Shown: positions 21,838-29,311 of the stretch, one piece after another
Layout: every line of letters begins with the position of its first letter
Numbering within the stretch: position 1 is the first letter of the stretch
DNA from: Bacillota bacterium
Lineage (GTDB): Bacteria; Bacillota; Clostridia; Peptostreptococcales; Anaerovoracaceae
DNA length: 33,385 nt
Assembly (NCBI GenBank): GCA_025361765.1
Contig: JANYJS010000134.1
Location: forward strand, 1 to 33,385
Reading direction: 5' to 3'
The notes under the pieces: generated by a model
What the model saw: only the letters and a program-made list of their open reading frames with translations
Databases searched by the model: none
Told to the model about the DNA's origin: nothing
Made by a program: the position numbers and the translations under genes

Positions 21838-23589
21838 ATGTCATCTGAAAAAAAATCAGAACAAAATCTGGAAAAAATCGGACAGGGTCTGACGAAATTC
21901 CAGACACCTCACACCTATGCCATTATTTTCTTTGTTGTCCTATTTTTTTGGGTCTTGACCTTTATTGTACCAGCCGGGAAATTTAGTACCCACGATGTTC
22001 AGTACGTTGATGGAAACGGCGATACAAAAACAAAAACTGTTTTAATGTCCGAAACCTTCAGGTACAGCTATAATCTTAACACAGAGCAACTGTCAAAAGA
22101 TCTTACGATACTGGCAGGAGATGCTGCAAAACTAGAAGAGCTTGGCGTTGACAAAGCAGCTTTAGATGCTTTTCTAGCAACAGATCCTGCCACATGGGAT
22201 CAAAGTCAATTAAATGACTTGGGTCTGACAGATCCAGTGCTATATGGTTTATATGGCGAATCGATGTATGATACCAGCAAGAAGCTTCATAAGGTTGCTC
22301 AGGTCTGGGGAACGGATGATTACAATGGATTTGGCTTTATGAACTATATCTTCGAGGGCCTTGTAACCGGCAGCAAGTACGGTTCAGCCGTCGGCATCGT
22401 TGCATTGATCCTGGTAGTCGGAGGTTCCTTCGGCATAATCATGAGAACCGGAGCCGTTGACGCAGGTATTTATGCCTTTATTCGCAAGACAAAGGGTATG
22501 GAAAGACTTGCATTGCCACTTCTTTTCTACATGTTCTCACTCGGCGGCGCTACCTTCGGTATGTCTGAAGAGGTCATACCCTTCGCCATGGTCATGGTAC
22601 CGCTTGTCATTGCTCTTGGGTACGACTCGATTGTCGCAGTCACGGTAACATTTGTTGCGTCTCAGGTTGGTAATGCAACCTCCTGGATGAGTCCATTCAG
22701 CGTTGCCATAGCCCAAGGTATTGCAGAAATACCAGTGCTATCCGGGGCTTCCTTTAGGCTGGTAATGTGGTTTGTAATCACGGGCTTAGCTGCGGCATAT
22801 ATGATGTACTACGCAGAAAAAATCAGAAAAAATCCTCAGTCTTCAGTCATGTATGAGGCAGATGGCTACTTTAGAAATAGAATGGCAAATACTACTGAAG
22901 AAGAAAAGAAATTCGTGCTTGGCGACAAGCTCATATTACTGGAAATGCTTGCAGTACTCATATGGATCGTTTGGGGTGTTACACAAAAAGCATACTATAT
23001 TCCAGAAATTGCATCCCAATTCTTTGTCATGGGATTTGTAGCCGGTGTTACCGCGATTATCTTCAAGCTTGAAGGTATGACCATTAATGAAATGGCGTCA
23101 TCCTTCCAAAAGGGTGTAGCTGATCTTGCGGGCACGGCAGTTGTAGTCGGCATGGCAAAAGGAATTCTGCTGGTCCTTGGCGGTGCAGATGCAACCCTCC
23201 CATCAACCTTAAATACAGCTCTTCATAGCATTGGAGAATCTCTCAAAGGCGTGCCGGTCGTTATTGCGGCTTGGCTCATGTATGTTTTCCAAAGCTTATT
23301 CAATCTCGTTGTTACCTCTAATTCCGGTCAAGCTGCATTGACTATGCCGATTATGGCACCACTTTCAGATTTAGTGGGTGTTTCTAGACAGATTGCAGTT
23401 CTAGCCTATCAAATGGGTTCCGGATTTGTAGACGCATTTACACCAGTATCTGCCAGCTTGATTGGAGTACTTGGCGTAGCAAGAGTAGACTGGATAAAAT
23501 GGGCAAAATTCCAGATCAAAATGCAGGGATTCTTCTTTATATTAGGAAGCATTGTCATTGTCATTGCGGTCGCTATCAACTTCCAGTAA
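21838..23589 (+). CDS. YfcC/DcuC-superfamily transporter
   Basis: 583-residue polytopic membrane protein of the YfcC family (related to ArcD-like and C4-dicarboxylate carriers), members of which are thought to move amino acids or peptides. The N-terminus FQTPHTYAIIFFVVLFFWVLTFIVPAG (cited in part: TPHTYAIIFF) is the family signature, and the core has GGATFGMSEEVIPFAMVMVPL and TSNSGQAALTMPIMAPLSDL. Between the first two membrane segments lies a long hydrophilic region (about residues 48-165), larger than a plain loop, probably extracytoplasmic. It is the first gene behind the sigma-54 promoter and is followed 56 bp later by isoaspartyl dipeptidase, so a beta-aspartyl dipeptide or its products are likely cargo. 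The ribosome site is AAAGGAGG. Confidence 0.88.
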   Translation: MSSEKKSEQNLEKIGQGLTKFQTPHTYAIIFFVVLFFWVLTFIVPAGKFSTHDVQYVDGNGDTKTKTVLMSETFRYSYNLNTEQLSKDLTILAGDAAKLEELGVDKAALDAFLATDPATWDQSQLNDLGLTDPVLYGLYGESMYDTSKKLHKVAQVWGTDDYNGFGFMNYIFEGLVTGSKYGSAVGIVALILVVGGSFGIIMRTGAVDAGIYAFIRKTKGMERLALPLLFYMFSLGGATFGMSEEVIPFAMVMVPLVIALGYDSIVAVTVTFVASQVGNATSWMSPFSVAIAQGIAEIPVLSGASFRLVMWFVITGLAAAYMMYYAEKIRKNPQSSVMYEADGYFRNRMANTTEEEKKFVLGDKLILLEMLAVLIWIVWGVTQKAYYIPEIASQFFVMGFVAGVTAIIFKLEGMTINEMASSFQKGVADLAGTAVVVGMAKGILLVLGGADATLPSTLNTALHSIGESLKGVPVVIAAWLMYVFQSLFNLVVTSNSGQAALTMPIMAPLSDLVGVSRQIAVLAYQMGSGFVDAFTPVSASLIGVLGVARVDWIKWAKFQIKMQGFFFILGSIVIVIAVAINFQ

Positions 23590-23613
23590 AAGACTTGCCA
23601 GGTGCAACATAAT

Positions 23614-23630
23614 TTGGGAGTGGCTCCCAA
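23614..23630 (+). promoter_or_regulatory. Intercistronic hairpin between transporter and iadA
   Basis: TTGGGAG (23614-23620) pairs with CTCCCAA (23624-23630) around TGG, without a T-run, just before the AGGAG ribosome site of iadA. It is more likely an mRNA-stability or attenuation element than a full terminator. Confidence 0.5.
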
Positions 23631-23645
23631 TTAGGAGTGAAAAAG

Positions 23646-24833
23646 ATGATAACATTAATTAAAAAAACTAAGGTATATGCACCCGAATATTTAGGGATCA
23701 AGGATATCCTTCTGCTTGGCGACAAAATCGGCGCCATTGGGGATGATCTGGCAGTTGATATGGGTCATGCAATGGATATCACAATCATTGACGGCACGGG
23801 TAAGATTGTAGTACCTGGATTTATCGATTCTCATGTCCATATGCTTGGCGGCGGCGGTGAGGGTGGCTATAAGACTAGAACACCAGAAATCGTGCTGACG
23901 GATCTCACAACTGCCGGTATCACAACGGTGGTGGGTTGCCTGGGAACAGATGGTATTACGCGAAACATGCTGTCACTCTTAGCAAAGGCAAGAGGATTGG
24001 AAGAGGAAGGAATTACAACTTTCATTTACACAGGATCTTATCAGATTCCTGTCAGGACTCTGACTGCTGACATCATGACTGACCTGATTGCCATTGATAA
24101 AGTCATTGGCGTTGGAGAACTGGCCATCTCAGATCACAGGTCCTCTCAGCCGACCTTTGAAGAATTTGTCAGAGTTGCCGCTGACGCAAGAGTCGGCGGA
24201 ATGCTGTCCGGCAAAGCCGGCATCCTGGATATTCATTTGGGCGACGGAACAAGGACAATTGATCTGATTCTAAGGACAATAGAAGAAACAGAAATCCCTA
24301 TGACTCAATTTTTGCCTACTCATGTTAACAGAAATGGTGCATTGTTTGAGAAGTGCATCGCCTTTGCCAAAAAAGGCGGGTGTATTGATTTCACAGGCAG
24401 TGAAGATTCTGATTTCTGGGAAGAGCAGGATGGCGAAATCCGTGTAAGCAAAGGGATAAAACGCCTGCTTCAGGAAGGCGTCAGTGATGACAATTTCACC
24501 CTGTCCTCGGATGCCCAGGGTAGCTTGCCGATTTTCAATGAGAAAAAGGAATACATTGGCCTTGGCGTGGGAAAAGCCACCTGTCTTTTTAAGGAAATAC
24601 AGGAATGCGTTCTTAAGGAAAATATTCCTTTGGAAATCGCCATTAAAGCCATCACCTCAAATCCTGCACGAATTCTGAAGCTCAGTTCGAAAGGTAGAAT
24701 TAAAGCAGGCTTTGATGCAGATCTTTGCATCCTATCTGAAAATACTTTAGAAATTGATACAGTGATTGCAAGGGGAAGGCAGATGGTTATTGACAAAAAA
24801 CCGGTGGTGTTCGGCACCTTTGAAGTAAAATAA
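23646..24833 (+). CDS. iadA: Isoaspartyl dipeptidase
   Basis: 395-residue amidohydrolase that splits beta-aspartyl dipeptides into aspartate and another amino acid. Visible are the metal motif PGFIDSHVHMLGGGGEGG (His63, His65), VGELAISDHRSSQP (about 156-168), the LPTHVNRN His motif and catalytic Asp in TLSSDAQGS. In E. coli IadA, as I recall it, a carbamylated Lys bridges the metals just before AISDHRS; here Glu158 occupies that place. ATG 23646 after AGGAG is preferred over GTG 23637, which would sit against the ribosome site. Length equals the family's. It is transcribed behind the YfcC-type transporter under sigma-54 control and ends at a strong terminator. Confidence 0.95.
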   Translation: MITLIKKTKVYAPEYLGIKDILLLGDKIGAIGDDLAVDMGHAMDITIIDGTGKIVVPGFIDSHVHMLGGGGEGGYKTRTPEIVLTDLTTAGITTVVGCLGTDGITRNMLSLLAKARGLEEEGITTFIYTGSYQIPVRTLTADIMTDLIAIDKVIGVGELAISDHRSSQPTFEEFVRVAADARVGGMLSGKAGILDIHLGDGTRTIDLILRTIEETEIPMTQFLPTHVNRNGALFEKCIAFAKKGGCIDFTGSEDSDFWEEQDGEIRVSKGIKRLLQEGVSDDNFTLSSDAQGSLPIFNEKKEYIGLGVGKATCLFKEIQECVLKENIPLEIAIKAITSNPARILKLSSKGRIKAGFDADLCILSENTLEIDTVIARGRQMVIDKKPVVFGTFEVK

Positions 24834-24838
24834 CGCTT

Positions 24839-24876
24839 AAAAGCCCTTATACCGAAAAGGTGTAAGGGCTTTTTTA
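24839..24876 (+). terminator. Strong terminator after iadA
   Basis: A 15-bp stem (24839-24853 with 24859-24873, one G-U) closes on GAAAA and runs into a T-run. Confidence 0.9.
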
Positions 24877-24921
24877 AAACTAACAGTGCAGCGGAGACGA
24901 CGGCACGAGAGGATGTTCACA

Positions 24922-26109
24922 ATGGACGTATCAACAAAATTCAAAAAAATGGAAGCTTCATCTGTAAGAAAACTTTCTATTTTTGCAGACGAAGCAAAGA
25001 AAAAGGGCAGGAAGGTCTACCACCTGAATATCGGGCAGCCTGATCTTGCAACGCCACAGCAATATTTTGATCACATTAGAAGCTTCCAGCCAAAGACGAC
25101 TGAGTACATGCCATCTTTAGGCATTCCAGAGCTTATAGCAAGTATTCAAAAGTATTACGCCGACCTTGGTATTCATTTCACAAAAAAACAGATCGCTGTG
25201 ACTTGTGGGGGGACGGAAGCTCTTGTGTTTGCATTTCTGGCCATCATAAATGAGGGGGATGAAATTCTGCTCCCAGAACCCTTTTATTCAAATTACGCAA
25301 CCTTCTTTACCATTTCTGGTGCAATTTGTGCGCCTATAACGACATATGCTGAAAATGGCTTTCATTTTACTAAGGAAGATATCCTGGCGAGAATAACACC
25401 ACGAACAAAAGCGATACTGATCTCAAATCCAGGCAATCCAACGGGTATGGTCATGACAATGGATGAGATCAAGATGGTGGCTGACATTGCCAGAAAATAT
25501 GACCTATACATAATTGCTGATGAGGTTTATCGAGAATTTGTATTTGACGGCAGGCCTATATCAAGTTTTGGATTTTTGCCCGACATAGAAGACCGACTGG
25601 TCATCATCGATAGTGTTTCTAAAAGATATAATGCTTGTGGTGCAAGAATCGGTGCGCTTCTTACTAAAAATAAAGAAATATTTTCTATCGTAACAAAACT
25701 TTGCCAGGGGAGGCTTTCCTGCTCTACCATCGAACAGCATGGGGCAGTTGGCCTTTATGAGGCGGGTAAGGCCTATATAACAGATGCTAGAGATCAATAC
25801 CAAAAGCGCCGAGACATAGTTTATGGACTACTTCACCAAATCACCGGTGTCATCTGTGAAAAGCCAGAAGGGGCTTTTTATCTAATTGCGAAACTGCCTG
25901 TTGACAACGTGGAAAAGTTTTTGACTTGGCTGCTGACGGATTTTGAAATCAATGGAGAAACAGTCATGGCAGCTCCGGCGGAAGGATTTTATCAAACAAA
26001 AGGCTTAGGTAAAAACGAAATTCGCATCGCCTATGTTTTGGATGAGCCAGAATTATCTAAGGCTATAATTATCCTTGCAAAAGGCCTGGAAAGGTATCTG
26101 GGTAACTAA
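24922..26109 (+). CDS. Pyridoxal-phosphate aminotransferase, class I/II (aspartate aminotransferase-like)
   Basis: 395-residue fold-type I aminotransferase. Visible are the substrate-binding HLNIGQPD (35-41), GGTEALVFAF (96-105), NPGNPTG (169-175), Asp200-x2-Tyr203 in IIADEVYREF, and the Schiff-base Lys234 in SVSKRYNACGARIG. It probably exchanges amino groups between aspartate, or another amino acid, and 2-oxoglutarate. ATG 24922 is preferred over upstream in-frame codons because AGAGGA lies 8 bp before it. The gap to the iadA terminator is only about 45 bp and no clear promoter is seen, so it may depend on read-through. Next to iadA it could convert released aspartate to oxaloacetate; the substrate is inferred. 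Confidence 0.9.
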   Translation: MDVSTKFKKMEASSVRKLSIFADEAKKKGRKVYHLNIGQPDLATPQQYFDHIRSFQPKTTEYMPSLGIPELIASIQKYYADLGIHFTKKQIAVTCGGTEALVFAFLAIINEGDEILLPEPFYSNYATFFTISGAICAPITTYAENGFHFTKEDILARITPRTKAILISNPGNPTGMVMTMDEIKMVADIARKYDLYIIADEVYREFVFDGRPISSFGFLPDIEDRLVIIDSVSKRYNACGARIGALLTKNKEIFSIVTKLCQGRLSCSTIEQHGAVGLYEAGKAYITDARDQYQKRRDIVYGLLHQITGVICEKPEGAFYLIAKLPVDNVEKFLTWLLTDFEINGETVMAAPAEGFYQTKGLGKNEIRIAYVLDEPELSKAIIILAKGLERYLGN

Positions 26110-26196
26110 ATCAAACGTTTTTTGCATAAGCACGCCAATTTTGGCATAAATCGCTAAAAAATCAATGAATATCGGAAAATAAAACTTGCTATCACA

Positions 26197-26213
26197 GTTT
26201 ATTTATAATAAAC
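26197..26213 (+). promoter_or_regulatory. Palindrome GTTTATT-TAT-AATAAAC containing a TATAAT
   Basis: The perfect 7-bp inverted repeat includes a TATAAT at 26204-26209, which could be a -10 for the zinc-ribbon gene with an overlapping operator. No clear -35 was found. A weak hairpin (TCGGCA 26222-26227, TGCTGA 26237-26242) and T7 run follow at about 26222-26258, which might attenuate the leader. Confidence 0.35.
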
Positions 26214-26338
26214 TCAAGGAGTCGGCAGAGTCGGTTTGCTGATGGATGATTTTTTTCGATACAAACGCTCTTTAATTATTTAGGGGTAGAATGTCCAGAG
26301 AATAATGAAGTCCAACTTAATTAAGGAGGTAAGCGAAT

Positions 26339-26515
26339 ATGACAGAATTAAAAGACAAGAGCCTGGTATGCAAAGATTGCGGCGCAACTTTTACTTTTAC
26401 TGAAGGCGAACAGGCTTTCTACAAAGAAAAAGGATTTGAAAATGAACCACAGAGATGTGCAGAATGCAGAGCTGCTAAAAAAAGACAAAGCAGAAGCAAT
26501 AATTACGATCGATAA
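26339..26515 (+). CDS. Small zinc-ribbon protein
   Basis: 58-residue protein with Cys11-x2-Cys14 and Cys40-x2-Cys43, a complete four-Cys zinc ribbon. Its pattern VCKDCGATFTFTEGEQAFY then KGFENEPQRCAECRAAKK matches the widespread 'probable zinc-ribbon' (zf-trcl-type) proteins of Clostridia and Chloroflexi, whose function is unknown. The basic, Arg/Lys-rich tail suggests nucleic-acid contact. ATG 26339 follows AAGGAGG. It is monocistronic, with a strong terminator 15 bp after the stop. Confidence 0.88.
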   Translation: MTELKDKSLVCKDCGATFTFTEGEQAFYKEKGFENEPQRCAECRAAKKRQSRSNNYDR

Positions 26516-26529
26516 CATCAGTCGGAAAT

Positions 26530-26555
26530 AAGAGAGCGAATAGCTCTCTTTTTTT
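26530..26555 (+). terminator. Terminator of the zinc-ribbon gene
   Basis: Stem AAGAGAGC (26530-26537) and GCTCTCTT (26543-26550), loop GAATA, T-run to 26555. Confidence 0.9.
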
Positions 26556-26623
26556 ATGGCTAAAATAAGGATGCTGTTATATAATGAAGTATAAGTTTTG
26601 ACTAATAATTTGAGGACCAAAAT

Positions 26624-27211
26624 ATGCAAGATACCGCCACAGATTTTTATGATTTGGCAGACAAAATTTTAACTGAAGACCTTGTGCTCGTTATCAGCAT
26701 AGCTGTGATAATTGTAGCGCTTATTTTGGGGTGGCTTTTGTTAAGAGGGCCAAGGCTTTGGTACTGGAAAGTGAATCAGAAAGCGGGCATCCTGAAGAAA
26801 ATAGACTCTCGGTTAAAGCATGTAGAAAATTACCTTAATATAGATTCGATCAATAACGCCATAATGCAGGAGAAAATGGATCGGGTTTTCACAGGTAAAA
26901 GCCTTAAACCCGAAGGATGTGAAGAAGCTAAAAATAAGGCTTTTGGTGATATCTCTGCTAATGAGACGGTTGATGGGAAGCACAATGCAAAGTCTGTTTC
27001 AGACGCGGCAGAGCAGGAGAAAAAGTCAGACGAAAGCAAAGCAGTTCTAGAGGCAGAAGAATACAAAGCATGGCAAGAGGCGGAACGGCTTGCTGAAGAC
27101 AAAGCACAGCAAGAGGCGAAACGACTTGCTGAATACAAAATTGAAACTTATGTTGGAAAAAGCGGAAAAATATATCGAGAAGACGAACTTGAGGCCCTGA
27201 TCAAGGACTAG
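26624..27211 (+). CDS. Membrane-anchored coiled-coil protein of unknown function
   Basis: 195 residues. One strong transmembrane helix lies at about 20-41 (LVLVISIAVIIVALILGWLLL), followed by a basic RGPRLWYWKVNQK stretch, so the bulk is probably cytoplasmic. Residues 55-85 and 125-175 are heptad-like; the latter repeats AExxKAWQEAERLAEDKAQQEAKRLAE-type units (shown in part: QEAERLAEDKAQQEAKRLAE), a typical coiled coil. The C-terminus (YVGKSGKIYREDELEALIKD) is a small conserved-looking tail. It lies 19 bp before a zinc-ribbon membrane protein, so the two are probably cotranscribed and may act together. I do not recognise a family. Confidence 0.8.
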   Translation: MQDTATDFYDLADKILTEDLVLVISIAVIIVALILGWLLLRGPRLWYWKVNQKAGILKKIDSRLKHVENYLNIDSINNAIMQEKMDRVFTGKSLKPEGCEEAKNKAFGDISANETVDGKHNAKSVSDAAEQEKKSDESKAVLEAEEYKAWQEAERLAEDKAQQEAKRLAEYKIETYVGKSGKIYREDELEALIKD

Positions 27212-27230
27212 TGAGATAGGAGGAAATCAA

Positions 27231-29003
27231 ATGTACTGCAAGATATGTGGGAATTCATTAAAAGAAAACGCCGTAAACTGTTACGTTTGCGGGACTCCTG
27301 TCTCGGCGAAGAAGAGTGAAGATGAATCAACAGAGATTATATATAATATTGGCAGTGAAGAAAAAAAGAGTCGAGATTCCTCTACCGAAACTCAAGAAAC
27401 GAAGATAAGGTCATTCATGATAGAAACCGAACCTAAAGCGGCAGTCTTTTCCAACCCATCAGACAGCGAATTTAGTTGGAATGTTCATGACTTTTCAAAA
27501 CCAGGAAAAGCGAATGAGCCCGAAGAGTTCATCTGGGATATAGAAGCAAAAAAATTTGATTTACCCCTAAGTCAGCCAAATGAAGCTAATATAGAAAGCA
27601 GTGAAATTGATAAATTTTTTACCTTTAACCAAAAGAGTGAAGAATTTCAGAAACTTCTTGATAAGGAATACGAAAAAATCAAACGAAGCGCAGACGAAAA
27701 AAATGCGCTGAATGGTCACCAAATTCAATCGCGTAGTGAGACCGCCATTAGTCAAGAAACAGCTTCTGAATCAGCAGCTATTGCTGGCGCAGTTGTGGCT
27801 GAGGAGCTTTTGACTGATCAAAAACCAGACATTAGTATGGCGCCAGTTGAAGAGGTTATTACATCGCCGGAAGTGGCAATAAATCAAGAGGAAGCGGTTA
27901 TTGCAGCGCAGGATGATATTACATCAGCAGAAGGCCCTATAGCGCGAGAAGATGATACGCCAACAGAAGAACCAATAGCAACGCAAGAGGATATTACACC
28001 AACGCTAGCAGGTGTAGCAATGCAAGAGGATATTGCGGCAAAAGTGGCAACTGATTCGGATAGGGATGTTGACAAATCTGCTGAAATGGAAGCCGCGCGA
28101 AGAGAATACTTCAAACAAAGAAGTGAATTTAAAACCCAGTTTGATGGGACTTTGGGCGATGGCCAACCTGGAGACGAATTTGATGACGAGGATGATGACC
28201 AGGGCAGGTCTTCTTGGGGCCTTGGAAAATCTATACTCGCTTTCATTTTACTGATTATCCTAATAGAACTTGCTATGCTGGGCGTCAAATATTTTCTGCC
28301 AGATAGTGAGGCCGCTTTAGTGATTGGAGACTTTCAGACAAATATAACAGAAACAGTAGGACAATGGTTCAGCACACCAGATGGAAACGACGTAGAAAAT
28401 CCAACGGTAAATGAAGGCGAGGGAACAACAACAGAGCCAGCTGTAGAACCGGCTACGCCTGCCATAAAGCCTGATCCACTGCCTATGTCCGACAAGACAG
28501 CTCTTATTAAAACGCAAATAGGTCTTAACGCTAACATCAAAGAGTTAAAAGCAAACAACCTTCTGGTTTTCAATGACCAGACTCAATATAAGATCGCCGA
28601 TATCGCGGGATCAAAGCCAATCAGCTACAACATCTGGTCCATAGGGACGGATGGCGTTCCGGTTTATTATGATCAAGCTATTGTCGGCACAGTAATAGCC
28701 TTTGATTCTAAATGGATTGATTACGTCAACGACAAGAATGCGGCGGTATTAGACTTGACTAAAAAAGATAGTCAAGCTTATAAAAACGTCAGTCAGTTTT
28801 CAAAGTCCGAGAAAATTCAGGAAGAGTTTTTACTCCTAGAGATCGGTGAAATCAGGCAGACTGAAAGTGCTTTTTATGTTTGGGCCCACGAATCTATTCA
28901 AATTATAGAAAATGGCAAAAAGACGATCAAAGAGTACAGATGGGTTTATCAGCTGGAAGCTGTAGAGAATCAGATGAAAATCGTCAATTATTGTAAATTT
29001 TAG
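27231..29003 (+). CDS. Zinc-ribbon, acidic-linker, single-pass membrane protein with extracytoplasmic C-terminal domain
   Basis: 590 residues. The N-terminus is a zinc ribbon (Cys3, Cys6, Cys17, Cys20; YCKICGNSLKENAVNCYVCG). A very acidic low-complexity region (about 30-330) contains imperfect repeats of the form E(D/E)IT(S/P)xxxxIAxxED around 205-265. A transmembrane helix (about 335-357) follows, then a Pro/Thr/Glu linker and a C-terminal domain (about 410-590) rich in Tyr and Trp that is probably outside. The layout resembles Firmicute envelope proteins with zinc-ribbon tails (TcaA/YvbJ type), but I see no diagnostic motif. The ribosome site is AGGAGG. The preceding coiled-coil gene is 19 bp away. 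Terminator at 29035-29064. Confidence 0.82.
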   Translation: MYCKICGNSLKENAVNCYVCGTPVSAKKSEDESTEIIYNIGSEEKKSRDSSTETQETKIRSFMIETEPKAAVFSNPSDSEFSWNVHDFSKPGKANEPEEFIWDIEAKKFDLPLSQPNEANIESSEIDKFFTFNQKSEEFQKLLDKEYEKIKRSADEKNALNGHQIQSRSETAISQETASESAAIAGAVVAEELLTDQKPDISMAPVEEVITSPEVAINQEEAVIAAQDDITSAEGPIAREDDTPTEEPIATQEDITPTLAGVAMQEDIAAKVATDSDRDVDKSAEMEAARREYFKQRSEFKTQFDGTLGDGQPGDEFDDEDDDQGRSSWGLGKSILAFILLIILIELAMLGVKYFLPDSEAALVIGDFQTNITETVGQWFSTPDGNDVENPTVNEGEGTTTEPAVEPATPAIKPDPLPMSDKTALIKTQIGLNANIKELKANNLLVFNDQTQYKIADIAGSKPISYNIWSIGTDGVPVYYDQAIVGTVIAFDSKWIDYVNDKNAAVLDLTKKDSQAYKNVSQFSKSEKIQEEFLLLEIGEIRQTESAFYVWAHESIQIIENGKKTIKEYRWVYQLEAVENQMKIVNYCKF

Positions 29004-29034
29004 TATATAAAAAAATAATTCAGTGGCAAGTGAT

Positions 29035-29064
29035 AAAAGGAATTACCAAGCGTAATTCCTTTTG
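29035..29064 (+). terminator. Terminator after the zinc-ribbon membrane protein
   Basis: Perfect 12-bp stem AAAAGGAATTAC (29035-29046) and GTAATTCCTTTT (29052-29063) with loop CAAGC. Confidence 0.85.
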
Positions 29065-29175
29065 ATTTATTCCAAAAATGCCAAAATTATTTCTGAATGA
29101 ATACTAAGGGCTTTGGGCGTCTGATTAGTGAGGAGGTTGCGCAAACGTTGAATTTGATAGATTGATCATAAACCT

Positions 29176-29190
29176 TGTATTCTGAATACA
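29176..29190 (+). promoter_or_regulatory. 15-bp palindrome TGTATTC-T-GAATACA upstream of pckA
   Basis: A perfect dyad of operator size, 122 bp before the pckA start. A promoter-like TTTACT with TAACAT at 16-bp spacing lies downstream (about 29212-29240), so the dyad would be an upstream site. It does not fit the CcpA cre consensus. Confidence 0.45.
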
Positions 29191-29258
29191 TGAATAAATA
29201 CGTGAAATGACCTTTACTTTTAGCGGCCCTATGGTAACATACATACATAAGGTTAATG

Positions 29259-29277
29259 CTGCAAGAAAATCTTGCAG
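29259..29277 (+). promoter_or_regulatory. Hairpin in the pckA leader
   Basis: CTGCAAGA (29259-29266) and TCTTGCAG (29270-29277) form a perfect 8-bp stem with loop AAA, about 20 bp before the GGAGG ribosome site. It may protect the 5' end or modulate translation. Confidence 0.5.
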
Positions 29278-29311
29278 GATCAGTTTATTTTTAATTTGGA
29301 GGATTGATATC

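Noticed and set aside
26141..26160. Possible sigma-54 promoter (TGGCAT...GC)
   Set aside because: GG and GC are 8 bp apart rather than the invariant 10.
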